The notes beneath the pieces are model-generated. The model was not told where the DNA came from. It worked only from the letters and a program-made list of their open reading frames with translations, and made no database searches. From NCBI GenBank assembly GCA_903909375.1, contig CAIVVM010000039.1, forward strand, positions 1 through 62,442: a stretch of DNA of 62,442 nt, given 5' to 3'. The position numbers were made by a program, and so were the translations under genes. How positions within the stretch are numbered: the first letter of the stretch is position 1; every line of letters starts with the position of its first letter. This document shows, piece by piece, positions 1-9,107 of the stretch. The stretch is from an uncultured Alphaproteobacteria bacterium (lineage in GTDB: Bacteria; Pseudomonadota; Alphaproteobacteria; Caulobacterales; Caulobacteraceae).

Positions 1-2211
1 GCGGGCGGCGATGGCGCCGGCCAGCACCAGCAACGCTGCCATCAAGGCCACGGCCGCTGCGCCGCGCACGGCCAGAGCGACGCGGTCGAAGAGCTCGGTG
101 GCCGCCTCCAGCTGTTCCCGCACCGAGATGATGTTCACCTCGGGAAAGGCTGCGCCCAGCCCACGGAAGATCCGCTGCTCCTCGGCCAGGGTGGCCTTGG
201 CGATGGCGAACTGGCGGGGATTGGCGCCCTCGATGGCGTTGGGCGTCAGCACCAACGGGAAACTGGCGCCGAAACTGCCGAAGTCTACGCGCCGGATGAC
301 GGCGACCTTCGTCACGATCTCCCGGCCCAGGATTGAAATCGTGACCTCGTCGCCGATCTTGATGTTCGCGGCGCGGGCCGGATCCTGACCCATGGCCAGC
401 AGGGGCGGCCCGGCGTAGTCGGCGGCCCACCACTTGCCCTCCACCACGCCCGCGTTCGGCGGCTCTGGACCCAGGGCCGAGAGGCTGATGTCGTTGTCGT
501 AGGCCCAGCGTCCCTCACGGCCCAGCTTGTCCTTCACCACGGGCTGGCCGCGCACGGCGATGATGCGTCCGGTCAGGAACGGCGCGCGCAGATAGGTGTT
601 GGCGTCAGGCGTGCGGCCATAGCCCCTGGCCACCTCGGCGTCGAACTCAGCCACCCGCTCGGCGGGCACCTGGGTGAAGACCAGGGCCGGCGCCGTCTGC
701 GGCGCGATGATGGAGATCTGGCGCAGCAGACTGGACTGGATCAGCACCACGGCCGCCAGCAAGGCGAAGCCGAGGCCGATGGCCGGCGCTGCCGTACGCG
801 CAGCCGAACGAGGCCCGGCCAGATTGGCCAGGGCGATTCTAAGAGATCCCCGCGTACCGCCGCGCATGCGGCCGGCCAGGATCGCACCGCCCCAGCCGGC
901 GGCCCAGAGCACGACGAACGCAACGGCGACGCCGGTGATCATCAGGGTCGCCGCGAACGGCGTGGGCGCCGTCCAGATGGCCAGGCCGCCCAGGCCGACG
1001 GCGGCCAGCAGGGCGCCGATCATTTCAGGGCCGAAGGTCAGCCTGCCCGTCATGTCGCTGCGGAACAGGCTGGCCGGCGGCGTCGTCCGGGCGCGGGCCA
1101 AGGGCGCAAGCGAGAAGGCCGCCGCCGAAAGCACGCCGAAGGCGGCGGCCTTCAGCAACGGCATTGGATAGATCGCAAACAGGGCGGGCACCGGTAGATC
1201 GCCCTGAATCGCCGCACCCAGCGCCAGGGGCGTCGCCGCCCCTACCGCCAGACCGATGGCCACCCCCACAAACGACAGCAATCCGATCTGGGCCAGATAG
1301 ATATCGCGGATCAGACCGCTCTCCGCGCCGAGGGCTTTAAGGGTGGCGATGGCGGGCTTGCGACTGTCCACATAGGCGCTGACGGCGCCGAATACGCCGA
1401 GGCCTCCGGCCACCAGTGAGGCCAGACCTATGAAGCCCAGGAAGTACTCCAACTGGTCAATTATCCGGCTGACGCCCGGCGCGGCGTCATTACGATCCCG
1501 CACGCGAACGCCGCCCTTGATGTCGCGCTGCACGCTGACCTTCTCGCGGGCCATGACCAGCCCGGGCTTCAGCGCGATCCGCGCTGTTTCACCGAATGGC
1601 AGACCCGGCTTCAGCATCCCGCCCTGTTCCAGGGCGCCGCGCGCGGTCAGCACCCTTGGTCCCAGCTGGAAGCCTCGCGACAGCCGGTCGGGCTCCTGTT
1701 CCAGCACGGCGTTGACCCGCATCGGCACATTGCCGACCAGGAATGTGTCGCCTACCCCGAGACCCAGTCGATCGAGCAGGGATTGTTCAACGGCCGCGCC
1801 CCAGACGCCGTCTCGGCGGGCGAGGGCGGGTTGAAGGTTGCCGCCGCCCCTGAGGGTGACGGCGCCGGCCAGCGGATAGGCGCTGTCCACGCCCCTGAAC
1901 TCCACCAGTCGCCGCTCGCCGGAGGGCGCCTCGGCCATGGCCGGCGAGGCGACCGAATAGGTCACACGCCCGCGCGCCTCCAGCTTCTGCCGCTCGGCGG
2001 GTGTCATCTGGCGCTGGTTTACCGAGACGGCGATGTCGCCACCCAGGATGTCGCGGGCCTCGCTGGCCAGTCCGCGCCGGAATGCTTCCGCCGTCGAGCT
2101 GGCCGCCGCGATGGCGGCCACGCCCAGCGCCAGACAGGCCAGGAATATGCGGAAGCCCTTGACGCCGCTCCGCAGTTCCCGCGCTGCGAACCGCAACCAG
2201 AGCGGGGTCAT
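1..2211 (-). CDS. FtsX/YbbP-like ABC transporter permease (3' end beyond window)
   Basis: Large integral membrane permease, probably the partner of the adjacent ATPase in a YbbAP-type system that moves hydrophobic or envelope substrates from the inner membrane. 737 codons stay open from an ATG at 2211 to the left edge, so the C-terminus is missing; family members are about 800-850 residues. The N-terminus has a short basic segment followed by a membrane span (about residues 20-38), then a long periplasmic-type domain beginning at about residue 40. The last residues in the window form another hydrophobic span rich in Ala, Val and Leu. The start overlaps the ATPase stop in an ATGA, so the two genes are translationally coupled. 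The identification rests on architecture and neighbours; the transported substrate cannot be read from the sequence. Confidence 0.85.
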   Translation of the reverse strand, partial: MTPLWLRFAARELRSGVKGFRIFLACLALGVAAIAAASSTAEAFRRGLASEARDILGGDIAVSVNQRQMTPAERQKLEARGRVTYSVASPAMAEAPSGERRLVEFRGVDSAYPLAGAVTLRGGGNLQPALARRDGVWGAAVEQSLLDRLGLGVGDTFLVGNVPMRVNAVLEQEPDRLSRGFQLGPRVLTARGALEQGGMLKPGLPFGETARIALKPGLVMAREKVSVQRDIKGGVRVRDRNDAAPGVSRIIDQLEYFLGFIGLASLVAGGLGVFGAVSAYVDSRKPAIATLKALGAESGLIRDIYLAQIGLLSFVGVAIGLAVGAATPLALGAAIQGDLPVPALFAIYPMPLLKAAAFGVLSAAAFSLAPLARARTTPPASLFRSDMTGRLTFGPEMIGALLAAVGLGGLAIWTAPTPFAATLMITGVAVAFVVLWAAGWGGAILAGRMRGGTRGSLRIALANLAGPRSAARTAAPAIGLGFALLAAVVLIQSSLLRQISIIAPQTAPALVFTQVPAERVAEFDAEVARGYGRTPDANTYLRAPFLTGRIIAVRGQPVVKDKLGREGRWAYDNDISLSALGPEPPNAGVVEGKWWAADYAGPPLLAMGQDPARAANIKIGDEVTISILGREIVTKVAVIRRVDFGSFGASFPLVLTPNAIEGANPRQFAIAKATLAEEQRIFRGLGAAFPEVNIISVREQLEAATELFDRVALAVRGAAAVALMAALLVLAGAIAAR

Positions 2212-2888
2212 ACCGCCTCGACCTGACGGCCGTCGCGAAGGGTGATCGAGCGCTGTGCCCGCGCCGCCAGAGCCGGATCGTGGGTGACCAGCAACAGCGC
2301 CGCACCGGTCTGGTTGACCAGATCGAACAGCATGTCGGCCACCATCCGGGCATTGGCGCTGTCGAGATTGCCGGTGGGTTCATCGGCGAACAGCAGGGCC
2401 GGGCTGGGCGCCAGCGCCCGCGCCAGTGCGACACGTTGCTGCTCACCACCGGAAAGTTGGTGCGGATAGTGCCGCGCCCGAGCGCTGAGGCCCACGCGGT
2501 CGAGCCAGTGCCGCGCCTGGTCCATCGCGCCGGGCTTGCGCGCGATCTCCATCGGCGCGGCGACGTTTTCCTCGGCGGTCATGTTGGGCAGCAGGTGGAA
2601 GGACTGAAACACCAGGCTGACGCGACCGCGCCGGAGTTTTGCCCTGCCGTCCTCATCGAGGGCCCCCAGATCCTGGCCAAACAGTTCCACGCGTCCGGTG
2701 CTGGGGCGCTCCAGACCTGCGGCCACCGCGATCAGGGATGATTTTCCGGAGCCTGAGGCGCCGATCAGCGCTACCTGTTCGCCCTTGTTCAGGGTCAGGC
2801 TGAGGTTGCGGAGAATTTCGACAGGACCGGCCGAGGACGGCAGGGTCAAACCCACATTGTCCAGCACGAGCGGCGGTAAATCGTCCAA
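2208..2888 (-). CDS. ABC transporter ATP-binding protein, YbbA/LolD type
   Basis: 226-residue cytoplasmic ATPase that powers the downstream permease. Walker A GASGSGKS (about residues 43-50), the signature LSGGEQQRVALARAL (about 144-158) and Walker B ALLFADEPTG (about 164-173) are intact, with a His switch in LLVTHD. The length and absence of extra domains fit the LolD/MacB/YbbA clade. No ATG is available early in the frame; the likely start is TTG at 2888, with GGGGACC a few bases upstream. The stop overlaps the permease ATG. It is divergent from a TesA-like esterase 51 bp away, the same trio (ybbA-ybbP-tesA) known from many proteobacteria, which supports the YbbA assignment over LolD. Confidence 0.92.
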   Translation of the reverse strand: MDDLPPLVLDNVGLTLPSSAGPVEILRNLSLTLNKGEQVALIGASGSGKSSLIAVAAGLERPSTGRVELFGQDLGALDEDGRAKLRRGRVSLVFQSFHLLPNMTAEENVAAPMEIARKPGAMDQARHWLDRVGLSARARHYPHQLSGGEQQRVALARALAPSPALLFADEPTGNLDSANARMVADMLFDLVNQTGAALLLVTHDPALAARAQRSITLRDGRQVEAV

Positions 2889-2939
2889 TGAGGTCCCCGG
2901 CAGTTGAGTGATGCGACAGCTCCCTTACATAGGACGTTC

Positions 2940-3572
2940 ATGACCTCGCCAAGACCCTCTCGCAGAACCTTTTTCGCTTTGCCGCTATTTGTGGCGGCCT
3001 GGCCGACCCTGGCCGCGAAACCGGCGGTCATCACCATGCTGGGAGACTCCATTACGGCGGGCTACGGCCTCCCCGGCAGGGCCGCCCTGCCGAGCCAGCT
3101 GCAGGCGGCGCTTACCCGGATGGGCGTGGCCAATGTCGTGCGCGCCGCCGGCGTCAGCGGCGACACGACGGCGGGTGGTCTGGGCCGGGTCGACTTCAGC
3201 GTCCAGAAGGACACCAGCCTGGCTATCGTGGCGCTGGGCGGCAACGACCTGCTGCAGGGGCTGGACCCGCGCAGCACACGTGCAAACCTGGATGGCATTC
3301 TCAAGAAGCTGAAGGTCCGCAAAATTCCGGTGCTGCTGGTGGGCATAGCCGCACCGACCGAGGTTGGCGGCGGGTATGCCCGCGACTTCAATGCGGTCTT
3401 CACCAGCCTGGCCAAGGCCCACGGCGTGCCGCTCTATCCCAACCTGATCGACGGCGTGGCGCGCAAGCGTGAGCTTAATCAGCCCGACGGCATCCACCCC
3501 AACGCCCAGGGTGTTCAGGTGATCACGGCGAAACTGGCGCCGGTTGTGGCGAAGGCTCTGGCGAGGCGCTGA
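2940..3572 (+). CDS. tesA: Arylesterase / lysophospholipase, TesA-like SGNH hydrolase
   Basis: Exported serine esterase or thioesterase of the SGNH (GDSL) family, about 210 residues. The N-terminus carries a twin-arginine-like signal (SRRTFFALPLFVAAW) ending near TLAA. Block I is MLGDSITAGYG, with the catalytic Ser in GDS. Block III is ALGGNDLLQG (Gly-x-Asn). Block V is QPDGIHPNAQG with the catalytic Asp and His. An upstream start at 2904 exists, but ATG at 2940 gives the signal peptide directly and leaves a 51 bp divergent spacer to the ABC genes. Family knowledge: TesA hydrolyses acyl-CoA, lysophospholipid and aryl esters in the periplasm. The tie to the YbbAP genes is recurrent but its reason is unknown. 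Confidence 0.9.
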   Translation: MTSPRPSRRTFFALPLFVAAWPTLAAKPAVITMLGDSITAGYGLPGRAALPSQLQAALTRMGVANVVRAAGVSGDTTAGGLGRVDFSVQKDTSLAIVALGGNDLLQGLDPRSTRANLDGILKKLKVRKIPVLLVGIAAPTEVGGGYARDFNAVFTSLAKAHGVPLYPNLIDGVARKRELNQPDGIHPNAQGVQVITAKLAPVVAKALARR

Positions 3573-3621
3573 CGGTACGACTTGCCTGTCGCCATCGCCC
3601 AGAGACGGGGTAAGTCGTGGT

Positions 3622-4809
3622 CTAGCGCTGGCGGAACCGAATGGGCATCGCCTTTGGACCGGAGATGAAGTTGGAGGCCAGCCACTCGACGGGGGCGGCC
3701 AGCCTGAAGTCCGTCATCCGGGTCAGCACCTCGTGCAGCATGGCGTCGATTTCTATCCGGGCAATGTGCTGGCCAAGGCAGCCATGCGGGCCGGTGCCGA
3801 AGGCGATCTGGGGATTTTCGGGACGCGAGAGGTCCAGCACATCAGGCCGGTCGAAGACGGCGGGGTCGCGGTTGGCGGCGCCGAAGTACATCACCACCTT
3901 GTCGCCGGCCCGGATCGACTGACCGGCCAACTCGGCATCGCGCGTGGCGGTCCGGCGCATGTAGATCACCGGGCTGGTCCAGCGTAGCAGTTCCTCCCGC
4001 GCGCTGGGCAGGCGGGCCTCAAGGTCGGCCATCAGCCAGGCATACTGGTCCGGGTTCTCCATAAGCGCCAGCAGTCCGCCCGACAGCAGATTGCGGGTCG
4101 TGTCGCCGCCTGCGTCGACCAGCAGCAGGAAGAACAGCAGGAACTCCATGTCCTCCAGCTTGCGGCCGTCTACCTCGCAGGCCAGCAGCCTTGAGGCCAG
4201 ATCATCGCCCGGCCGGGCGCGCTTCTCGGCAATCACCCGGGATCCATACTCGAACATCTTCATCACGGCCTGGCCGCCGGCGCCGGGCGGCAGGGCCTCG
4301 GGCGCGGTGTGAATGATCTCGGTCAGCTTGTAGAGTTCGCGACCGTCCTCCAGAGGCAAACCCATCAATTCGGCGATCACGAATGACGGCATCTCGCCGG
4401 CGATCTGGTCCACGAAGTCGCATTTGCCTTGCTCAATCACGGCGTCGACGATCTGCCGGGCCAGCTGCTGAATACGCCCCTGTCGCAGTCGGGCGGCGGG
4501 CTCCGTGAACTCGGACCGGATCAGCTTGCGAAAGGCCGTATGCTCCGGCGGATCCATCATCAGCATCATCTTGTGGCCGCCAAAGCCCATCTCGGACGCC
4601 GGGTCGGTGATCATGATCGTGGGCTCGGAAGAATAGGTCTCGAAATCCCGATCTACGGCCCATACCTCGGCATGGCGGGTGACGGCCCAGAAACCCTTGC
4701 CACCCGGCTCGTCGTGCCATTGGACCGGGGCGTTTGTCCGGAGCCAGTCGAACTGCCCATGCGGCTGTCCGCTGGCGAAGCTTGCGGGAGACAGCAGGTC
4801 AATCTTCAT
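3622..4809 (-). CDS. Cytochrome P450
   Basis: Soluble bacterial P450 of 395 residues. The haem-thiolate loop FGTGPHGCLG places the axial Cys at about residue 344. The I-helix oxygen-activation motif DAGGDTTRN and the K-helix ExxR (in SAREELLRW) are present. No membrane anchor is seen, so it needs ferredoxin-type redox partners, and none is encoded nearby. An in-frame upstream extension exists, but ATG at 4809 begins where bacterial P450s usually begin and clears the divergent gene. Substrate is unknown; the loop and length resemble the CYP125/CYP111-like clade acting on terpenoids, sterol side chains or fatty acids. Divergent to an unrecognised gene whose expression may share the roughly 190 bp between them. 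Confidence 0.93.
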   Translation of the reverse strand: MKIDLLSPASFASGQPHGQFDWLRTNAPVQWHDEPGGKGFWAVTRHAEVWAVDRDFETYSSEPTIMITDPASEMGFGGHKMMLMMDPPEHTAFRKLIRSEFTEPAARLRQGRIQQLARQIVDAVIEQGKCDFVDQIAGEMPSFVIAELMGLPLEDGRELYKLTEIIHTAPEALPPGAGGQAVMKMFEYGSRVIAEKRARPGDDLASRLLACEVDGRKLEDMEFLLFFLLLVDAGGDTTRNLLSGGLLALMENPDQYAWLMADLEARLPSAREELLRWTSPVIYMRRTATRDAELAGQSIRAGDKVVMYFGAANRDPAVFDRPDVLDLSRPENPQIAFGTGPHGCLGQHIARIEIDAMLHEVLTRMTDFRLAAPVEWLASNFISGPKAMPIRFRQR

Positions 4810-5003
4810 ATGGTGCACTCTGTCCTTTGCGGAAGGGGACGCCCCTGCCTGAAGGTAATCCAGGGGATCCCGGGAGCGGCAGCGGGCTCGCAAGCGATTG
4901 GCTTCTGAATAATCACGCGCTTCATCATGAATTTAGCAGGAAATTTCCATTTAAGGCTCACCTTGGTCTTTCAGAGTCAAATTCCAGGCTGGTGGGAACA
5001 TCC

Positions 5004-6131
5004 ATGAAGGATCGTAGTGTCCGTAGTCTGATCGCCTTGGAAGAGTCGGCGTCCACTGCGCGCGTACTCAACCTTGTCGCCGCGCGTCGACAGGCAAAGC
5101 TCGATCCCTCGATGAACGAGCACCCCTTCTTCGAGAACAGTAATCTGAACGGCAGCATTTTCGTCAAGCACCGGGTACGACCGCACGAACTCGACCTCTT
5201 CCATAATCCGCTCTCGTCCACGACGAAGATCATGGCCCCCATTGATGCGACGGACCTGAGGCTCGGCGCACGGTATCTGATGGTAGGCCAGAAGGACTTC
5301 GAACAGGCGGCCATCGACATGTTTGGCGAAGGGCTGCGGCCGGGGCGGCGGGATCGACAGGTCCTGGACCTGATCGATGAACTGCCCTCCCTGGATCCGT
5401 TCCTGCTTCGGGAACATTTGAAGCGGCACGGCATCGATCCGGCCAGGCGGTACTTCGCCATCTCCGAGCCTGATCTGGAGCGCATGTACGCATTCGTGCG
5501 TGAGCAGGTCATGGCGCTGGTACGTCTCTCGTCCGGCCAGTCCAGCAATTCGGTCTTCGCGGCATCCAGACTGGTGGACAAGTTGCTCTCCAATTCGCCC
5601 GACGAAGGATTCGGGCCGCTCAAGGAGGTCCTGCGTCTCAGCGACAAGGACTATGCCGATGGCGTCTTCGGATGGCGCGGATTCCTCTACTACAAGTGGG
5701 TCCTGACGGACCTGACCCCGCAACTGTCCGAGATCCTGAAGGAGGTCACCGAGATCCGGGCGCGTGGCCCCAATTCAATGGAGACCACCGACTATCTCCC
5801 CAAAGCGCGAATACGGCTTGAGGCGGCGATCGGGCAGGCTCTGAAGGGCGTCAAACAGATGCTCTCCGTCTACGACGAGGCCTATTCGTCCCTGACCGTT
5901 GATGGCCAGCCCACCGCTTTCAGGGACTTTCTGCTCGCCGCGCCCGCCATGTTCATGTCCCTGGGCGAGCAATCGGGCGCCGTGCAGCACATTGCCAGTT
6001 TCTGGCGCTTCAGATTTCCACTTGGTCGGCGCGTCGCGGTCAGTCCGGAGGAACTGATGGATATCTTCCTCGACTTCGAGGACGGACTGCAATGCGTTAC
6101 AAATCCAGACAGCGTGGACAGGGCCGCCTGA
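5004..6131 (+). CDS. Hypothetical protein, 375 residues
   Basis: I do not recognise this gene. It encodes a soluble, mixed-charge protein without signal peptide or clear membrane span. An early conserved-looking stretch (NEHPFFENSNLNGSIFVKHR, near residue 45) is followed by alpha-helical, Arg/Asp-rich segments and a hydrophobic patch near residue 300 (FLLAAPAMFMSLGEQSG). The frame is open back to 4734, but that part overlaps the P450 start, so the ATG at 5004 with GGTGGGA upstream was chosen. Base composition is less GC-rich than neighbouring genes in its first 200 bp and intergenic leader. Divergent from the P450 and convergent with the MDR reductase. Confidence 0.7.
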   Translation: MKDRSVRSLIALEESASTARVLNLVAARRQAKLDPSMNEHPFFENSNLNGSIFVKHRVRPHELDLFHNPLSSTTKIMAPIDATDLRLGARYLMVGQKDFEQAAIDMFGEGLRPGRRDRQVLDLIDELPSLDPFLLREHLKRHGIDPARRYFAISEPDLERMYAFVREQVMALVRLSSGQSSNSVFAASRLVDKLLSNSPDEGFGPLKEVLRLSDKDYADGVFGWRGFLYYKWVLTDLTPQLSEILKEVTEIRARGPNSMETTDYLPKARIRLEAAIGQALKGVKQMLSVYDEAYSSLTVDGQPTAFRDFLLAAPAMFMSLGEQSGAVQHIASFWRFRFPLGRRVAVSPEELMDIFLDFEDGLQCVTNPDSVDRAA

Positions 6132-6160
6132 ACCCCATCCACCCTCTGCCCGCGTCGATA

Positions 6161-7291
6161 TCAGCCCTTGTTGGGGTTGATCAGGTATTTTTCACCCGTT
6201 GTCTTTCGATTATAGGCCGCAATTACATCGGGCTGCAGCGCCTCCTGCAGCGAAATCTCGGCGGTGTAGTGGCTTGCGAAGGTCGTCTTCAATTCATCGA
6301 CGACGCGCTGGCGCAGTTTCTGGGCCTCGGCGGCGCCGATCTTCATGAGGAAGGGCGTCAGCAGCCAGCCGCCCAGGCCCCATGACATGCCGTAGCTGCG
6401 GACCAGTTCGGTCGGCGCCGTGCTGAGGCCACCGTAGATGTAGACCTGCTTGTAGGTGGTGGAGCCATAGCGGCTGTAGCTGCCGGGCCTGGAATTGGCG
6501 GCCTGTTCCATTCCGCTCAGGATCTGGCTGGCCAGCTTGCCGCCGCCGATGGCGTCAAAGGCCAGGGTAGCGCCGGTGATGGTCAGGGCGGCGACCAGGT
6601 CTTCCATGAACGTGGCGGAGCTGGAGTCCACCACATGCTTTGCGCCGATATCGGTCAGGATTTTCGCCTGTTCCGGGCTTCGGACGATGTTCACCAGCTC
6701 CACCCCGTCCTTGAGGCAGATCCTGTTGAGCATCTGGCCCAGGTTGGAGGCGGCTGCGGTGTGGACAAGGGCGGTGTGGCCTTCGCGGCGCATGGTCTCG
6801 ACCATACCCAGCGCTGTCAGCGGATTGACGAAGCAGGAAGCGCCGTCGGCAGCGCTGGCGTCTGCCGGCAGGGGCAGGGCGTCGGCCGCCTTCACCGTGC
6901 GATACTGGGCGTACATGGCGCCGCCCAGGATCGCCACCTTGCGACCCAGCAACGCCTGCGCAGCCTCGCCAGGGCCGGCGGCGATCACGGTGCCGGCGCC
7001 TTCGTTTCCAACAGGCATGGACTCATCGGCCCGCGCCGCCATTGCGCGCATCATGGCCGGAGCCACCTTGGCCGTAACCACACCGCCGCTTGCCGTCGCG
7101 GTCGACATGTCGGCGGCTCCCAGCAACAGGCCCAGATCGGACGGATTGATCGGCGAGCCCTCGATCCGGACCAGGATTTCGTCGCCGACCGGCGCGGCCA
7201 CATCAACAGTGGCCAGCGACAATTCCAGCTCGCCGCTGGACTTGATCAGGGATCGCAGTTGCAGGCCGTGGGTCGGAAGGGCGCTCGTCAT
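6161..7291 (-). CDS. Zinc-free MDR-family NAD(P)H:quinone/enoyl reductase-like oxidoreductase
   Basis: 376-residue medium-chain dehydrogenase/reductase. The N-terminal GroES-like domain shows the quinone-reductase motif GSPINPSDLG and MPVGNEGAGTVIAAG. The nucleotide-binding domain includes HTAAASNLGQMLNRIC, DIGAKHVVDSSS and LAFDAIGGG. The paired Cys ligands of zinc alcohol dehydrogenases are absent, so a zinc-independent reductase acting on quinones, enones or enoyl substrates is most likely. The start is an ATG at 7291. It has a 482 bp upstream gap containing a strong hairpin facing the gene (7375-7394). Its substrate cannot be inferred. Confidence 0.88.
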   Translation of the reverse strand: MTSALPTHGLQLRSLIKSSGELELSLATVDVAAPVGDEILVRIEGSPINPSDLGLLLGAADMSTATASGGVVTAKVAPAMMRAMAARADESMPVGNEGAGTVIAAGPGEAAQALLGRKVAILGGAMYAQYRTVKAADALPLPADASAADGASCFVNPLTALGMVETMRREGHTALVHTAAASNLGQMLNRICLKDGVELVNIVRSPEQAKILTDIGAKHVVDSSSATFMEDLVAALTITGATLAFDAIGGGKLASQILSGMEQAANSRPGSYSRYGSTTYKQVYIYGGLSTAPTELVRSYGMSWGLGGWLLTPFLMKIGAAEAQKLRQRVVDELKTTFASHYTAEISLQEALQPDVIAAYNRKTTGEKYLINPNKG

Positions 7292-7370
7292 GGTGTTTCC
7301 TCAGGGTTTGATCGTTGGGAAACCACATGGCCTTTGCCGCGGGAGCGCGCAATGCCTTTGGCGGATACAA

Positions 7371-7394
7371 GAAAGGCGGCCCTTTCGGACCGCC
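7371..7394 (-). terminator. Intrinsic terminator-like hairpin in the leader of the MDR gene
   Basis: On the minus strand GGCGGTCC-GAAA-GGGCCGCC forms an 8 bp stem (one G-U pair) with a GNRA tetraloop, followed by TTTCTT. It lies about 80 bp upstream of the MDR start and in its transcription direction. It either ends a short RNA started further upstream or attenuates the MDR gene. The rest of the 482 bp gap (7292-7773) shows no convincing coding frame. Confidence 0.55.
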
Positions 7395-7773
7395 TCTGCC
7401 GCTTCGTCGTTATCCGCGCGGAACCTGAGATTCCGGAAGCGCCGCGGGGCCCCACGCCCTGACATTCGCGGTTGGAGCGAACGTCGTTGTGGCCAGTTCA
7501 TCCGGCCCGGGGGGGTAATGCAAGGCGCATCAAGTTGTCCGGACAAAATGACCCGGCGCCTGTGGCCCGGGAACAACGCCCCGAAATGGCCTCAATGCCG
7601 GCCCGGCCTGAACACAAGCGGGCGTCATCTATGCATCTGTCGGTTGGCCAGTCTCCGGTTCGGATCCTGAAAAGCCCCCCCAGCCCCCTCCTGATCGGGC
7701 GGCAGGCCAGCCGACACTTCCCCCTGACATCGCCGCGTTCTAGGAAGCTTCCCTTGGCTTTCCCGGACCCGAC

Positions 7774-8283
7774 ATGACCAAACGATTGATCATCGCCCTC
7801 GTCGCGACCCTGGCGCTGGGCGCCTGTGCCACTCGCGCACCACCCGCCGCCGCGCCCGTGGCCTATTCCGGCACGCCGCAAGAACAATGGGAACAGGGCC
7901 AGGCGGCCTATGAGGCCTGGAGCCTCCAGCGGCCCGGCTGGAAGGTCACCGAAAGCGGCCTTCAGTATCGCAAGGTCAAGGCTGCGAAGGGTTCCGCCCC
8001 CATGCCTGCGCCCGATGCGGTCGTGACCATCCACTATGTAGGCCGTTTCATCGACGGGAGAGTTTTCGATTCCTCGCGCGCGCGCGGCGCACCCGCTACC
8101 TTCCCACTGCCGCGCCTGATCAAGGGCTGGCAGGAGGGTGTGCCCATGATGCGGGCGGGCGAAACCTGGGAGTTCGTGATTCCCTCGAAAATCGCCTACG
8201 GCGCGCGCTACCGTGATCCCATTCCCGCCAACAGCACCCTGCTGTTCGAGATCGAGCTGATTGCGATCCCGGAAAGTGACTAA
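7774..8283 (+). CDS. FKBP-type peptidyl-prolyl isomerase, lipoprotein
   Basis: 169-residue FKBP-type prolyl isomerase anchored to a membrane. The signal peptide ends in a lipobox, LALGAC, so Cys17 would be lipidated. The FKBP domain follows from about residue 60: VTIHYVGRFIDGRVFDSS with the Tyr and Asp of the active site, then LPRLIKGWQEGVPMMRAGE and the C-terminal STLLFEIELI strand. It probably assists folding of periplasmic or outer-membrane proteins. Start is the ATG at 7774. Its stop overlaps the stop of the convergent methyltransferase gene in a shared CTAA. Confidence 0.93.
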   Translation: MTKRLIIALVATLALGACATRAPPAAAPVAYSGTPQEQWEQGQAAYEAWSLQRPGWKVTESGLQYRKVKAAKGSAPMPAPDAVVTIHYVGRFIDGRVFDSSRARGAPATFPLPRLIKGWQEGVPMMRAGETWEFVIPSKIAYGARYRDPIPANSTLLFEIELIAIPESD

Positions 8284-9107
8284 CCGGCTGCCCAGCCGGT
8301 GAGCGTGATGATCTCGAAAGTCGCCGTAAGGCGACCGTCGGGCCGGGAGAACCTTTCCGCGTAGACCTCGGCGGTGCGGGCCAGCAGGGTGCGGGTCAAG
8401 GGCTTCGGGTGACGGTCAGCCAGCACGCTGGTTTCGCCCATCCGACGCAGATCCAGCAACAGCTTGAGCGGGTGATCGTAGGTCACCGTCACCGTATCCA
8501 CATCGGCCACCGGCTCCTTGAACCCGGCGCGTTGCAGCAGGCCCGCCGCGTCCTGCAAGTCGGCGAATGGCGAGATGCGCGAGCCTGCGCCACCCAGGAT
8601 CTCGCTTTCGGCGGCCACCAGCGACTGGCGCAGCTCGGTGAGGGTTGTCCCGCCCAGGAAGGCGCCAAGGAACAATCCGCCAGGCTTCAGGGTGCGGCGA
8701 ATCTGGATCAGCGCGCCGACGACATCATTGGTCCAGTGAAGCCCCAGGGTTGATACAACCAGGTCAAGACTGGCCTCGGCGAAAGGCAGCCGCTCCTCGT
8801 CGGCGACGAGGCGCGCGTCAGCTCGGCCGGCTAGCATGGCGGGCGACAGATCGACTTCGATGAGGTGGCCCACCCGATCCGACGCCGCATCGTCCAGCGC
8901 CTCCCGGAACGCACCCCGCCGCGCGGAAAGCTCGACGGCCAGAGGAAAGGTGCGCAGGATGGGGCCGATACGCTCGGCCAGATCCAGGGCTGCGCGGCGA
9001 TGCAGGAAGTCCGCCTCCGCAAAGCCATGCGCCGCCCGCGTCAGCCGCTTGCGGTGGAGCGCCCGGTCAAACAGGCGGGGCGGCAGAGGGGATGGAGAAG
9101 CGGGCAT
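8280..9107 (-). CDS. SAM-dependent methyltransferase, BioC/NDUFAF5-like
   Basis: 275-residue class I methyltransferase. It opens with PPRLFDRALHRKRLTRAA, a conserved start of the alphaproteobacterial family related to BioC and mitochondrial NDUFAF5. It continues with a SAM-binding region (VDLSPAML as motif II), then LDLVVSTLGLHWTNDVVGAL and LKPGGLFLGAFLGG. The canonical Gly-rich motif I is not obvious: AVELSARRGAF occupies the place where GxGxG is usual. This is odd and may reflect a weakened SAM loop. The frame is open upstream, but the chosen ATG at 9107 begins the conserved N-terminus. Its start codon interlocks with that of comF on the other strand. Confidence 0.82.
   Translation of the reverse strand: MPASPSPLPPRLFDRALHRKRLTRAAHGFAEADFLHRRAALDLAERIGPILRTFPLAVELSARRGAFREALDDAASDRVGHLIEVDLSPAMLAGRADARLVADEERLPFAEASLDLVVSTLGLHWTNDVVGALIQIRRTLKPGGLFLGAFLGGTTLTELRQSLVAAESEILGGAGSRISPFADLQDAAGLLQRAGFKEPVADVDTVTVTYDHPLKLLLDLRRMGETSVLADRHPKPLTRTLLARTAEVYAERFSRPDGRLTATFEIITLTGWAAG

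Noticed and set aside
7395..7480. Resemblance of the MDR leader to the 3' part of a glycine riboswitch (TCTCAGG)
   Set aside because: The conserved GGAGAG partner and the GCCGAAGG core are missing. An Infernal run with the glycine riboswitch model would settle it.
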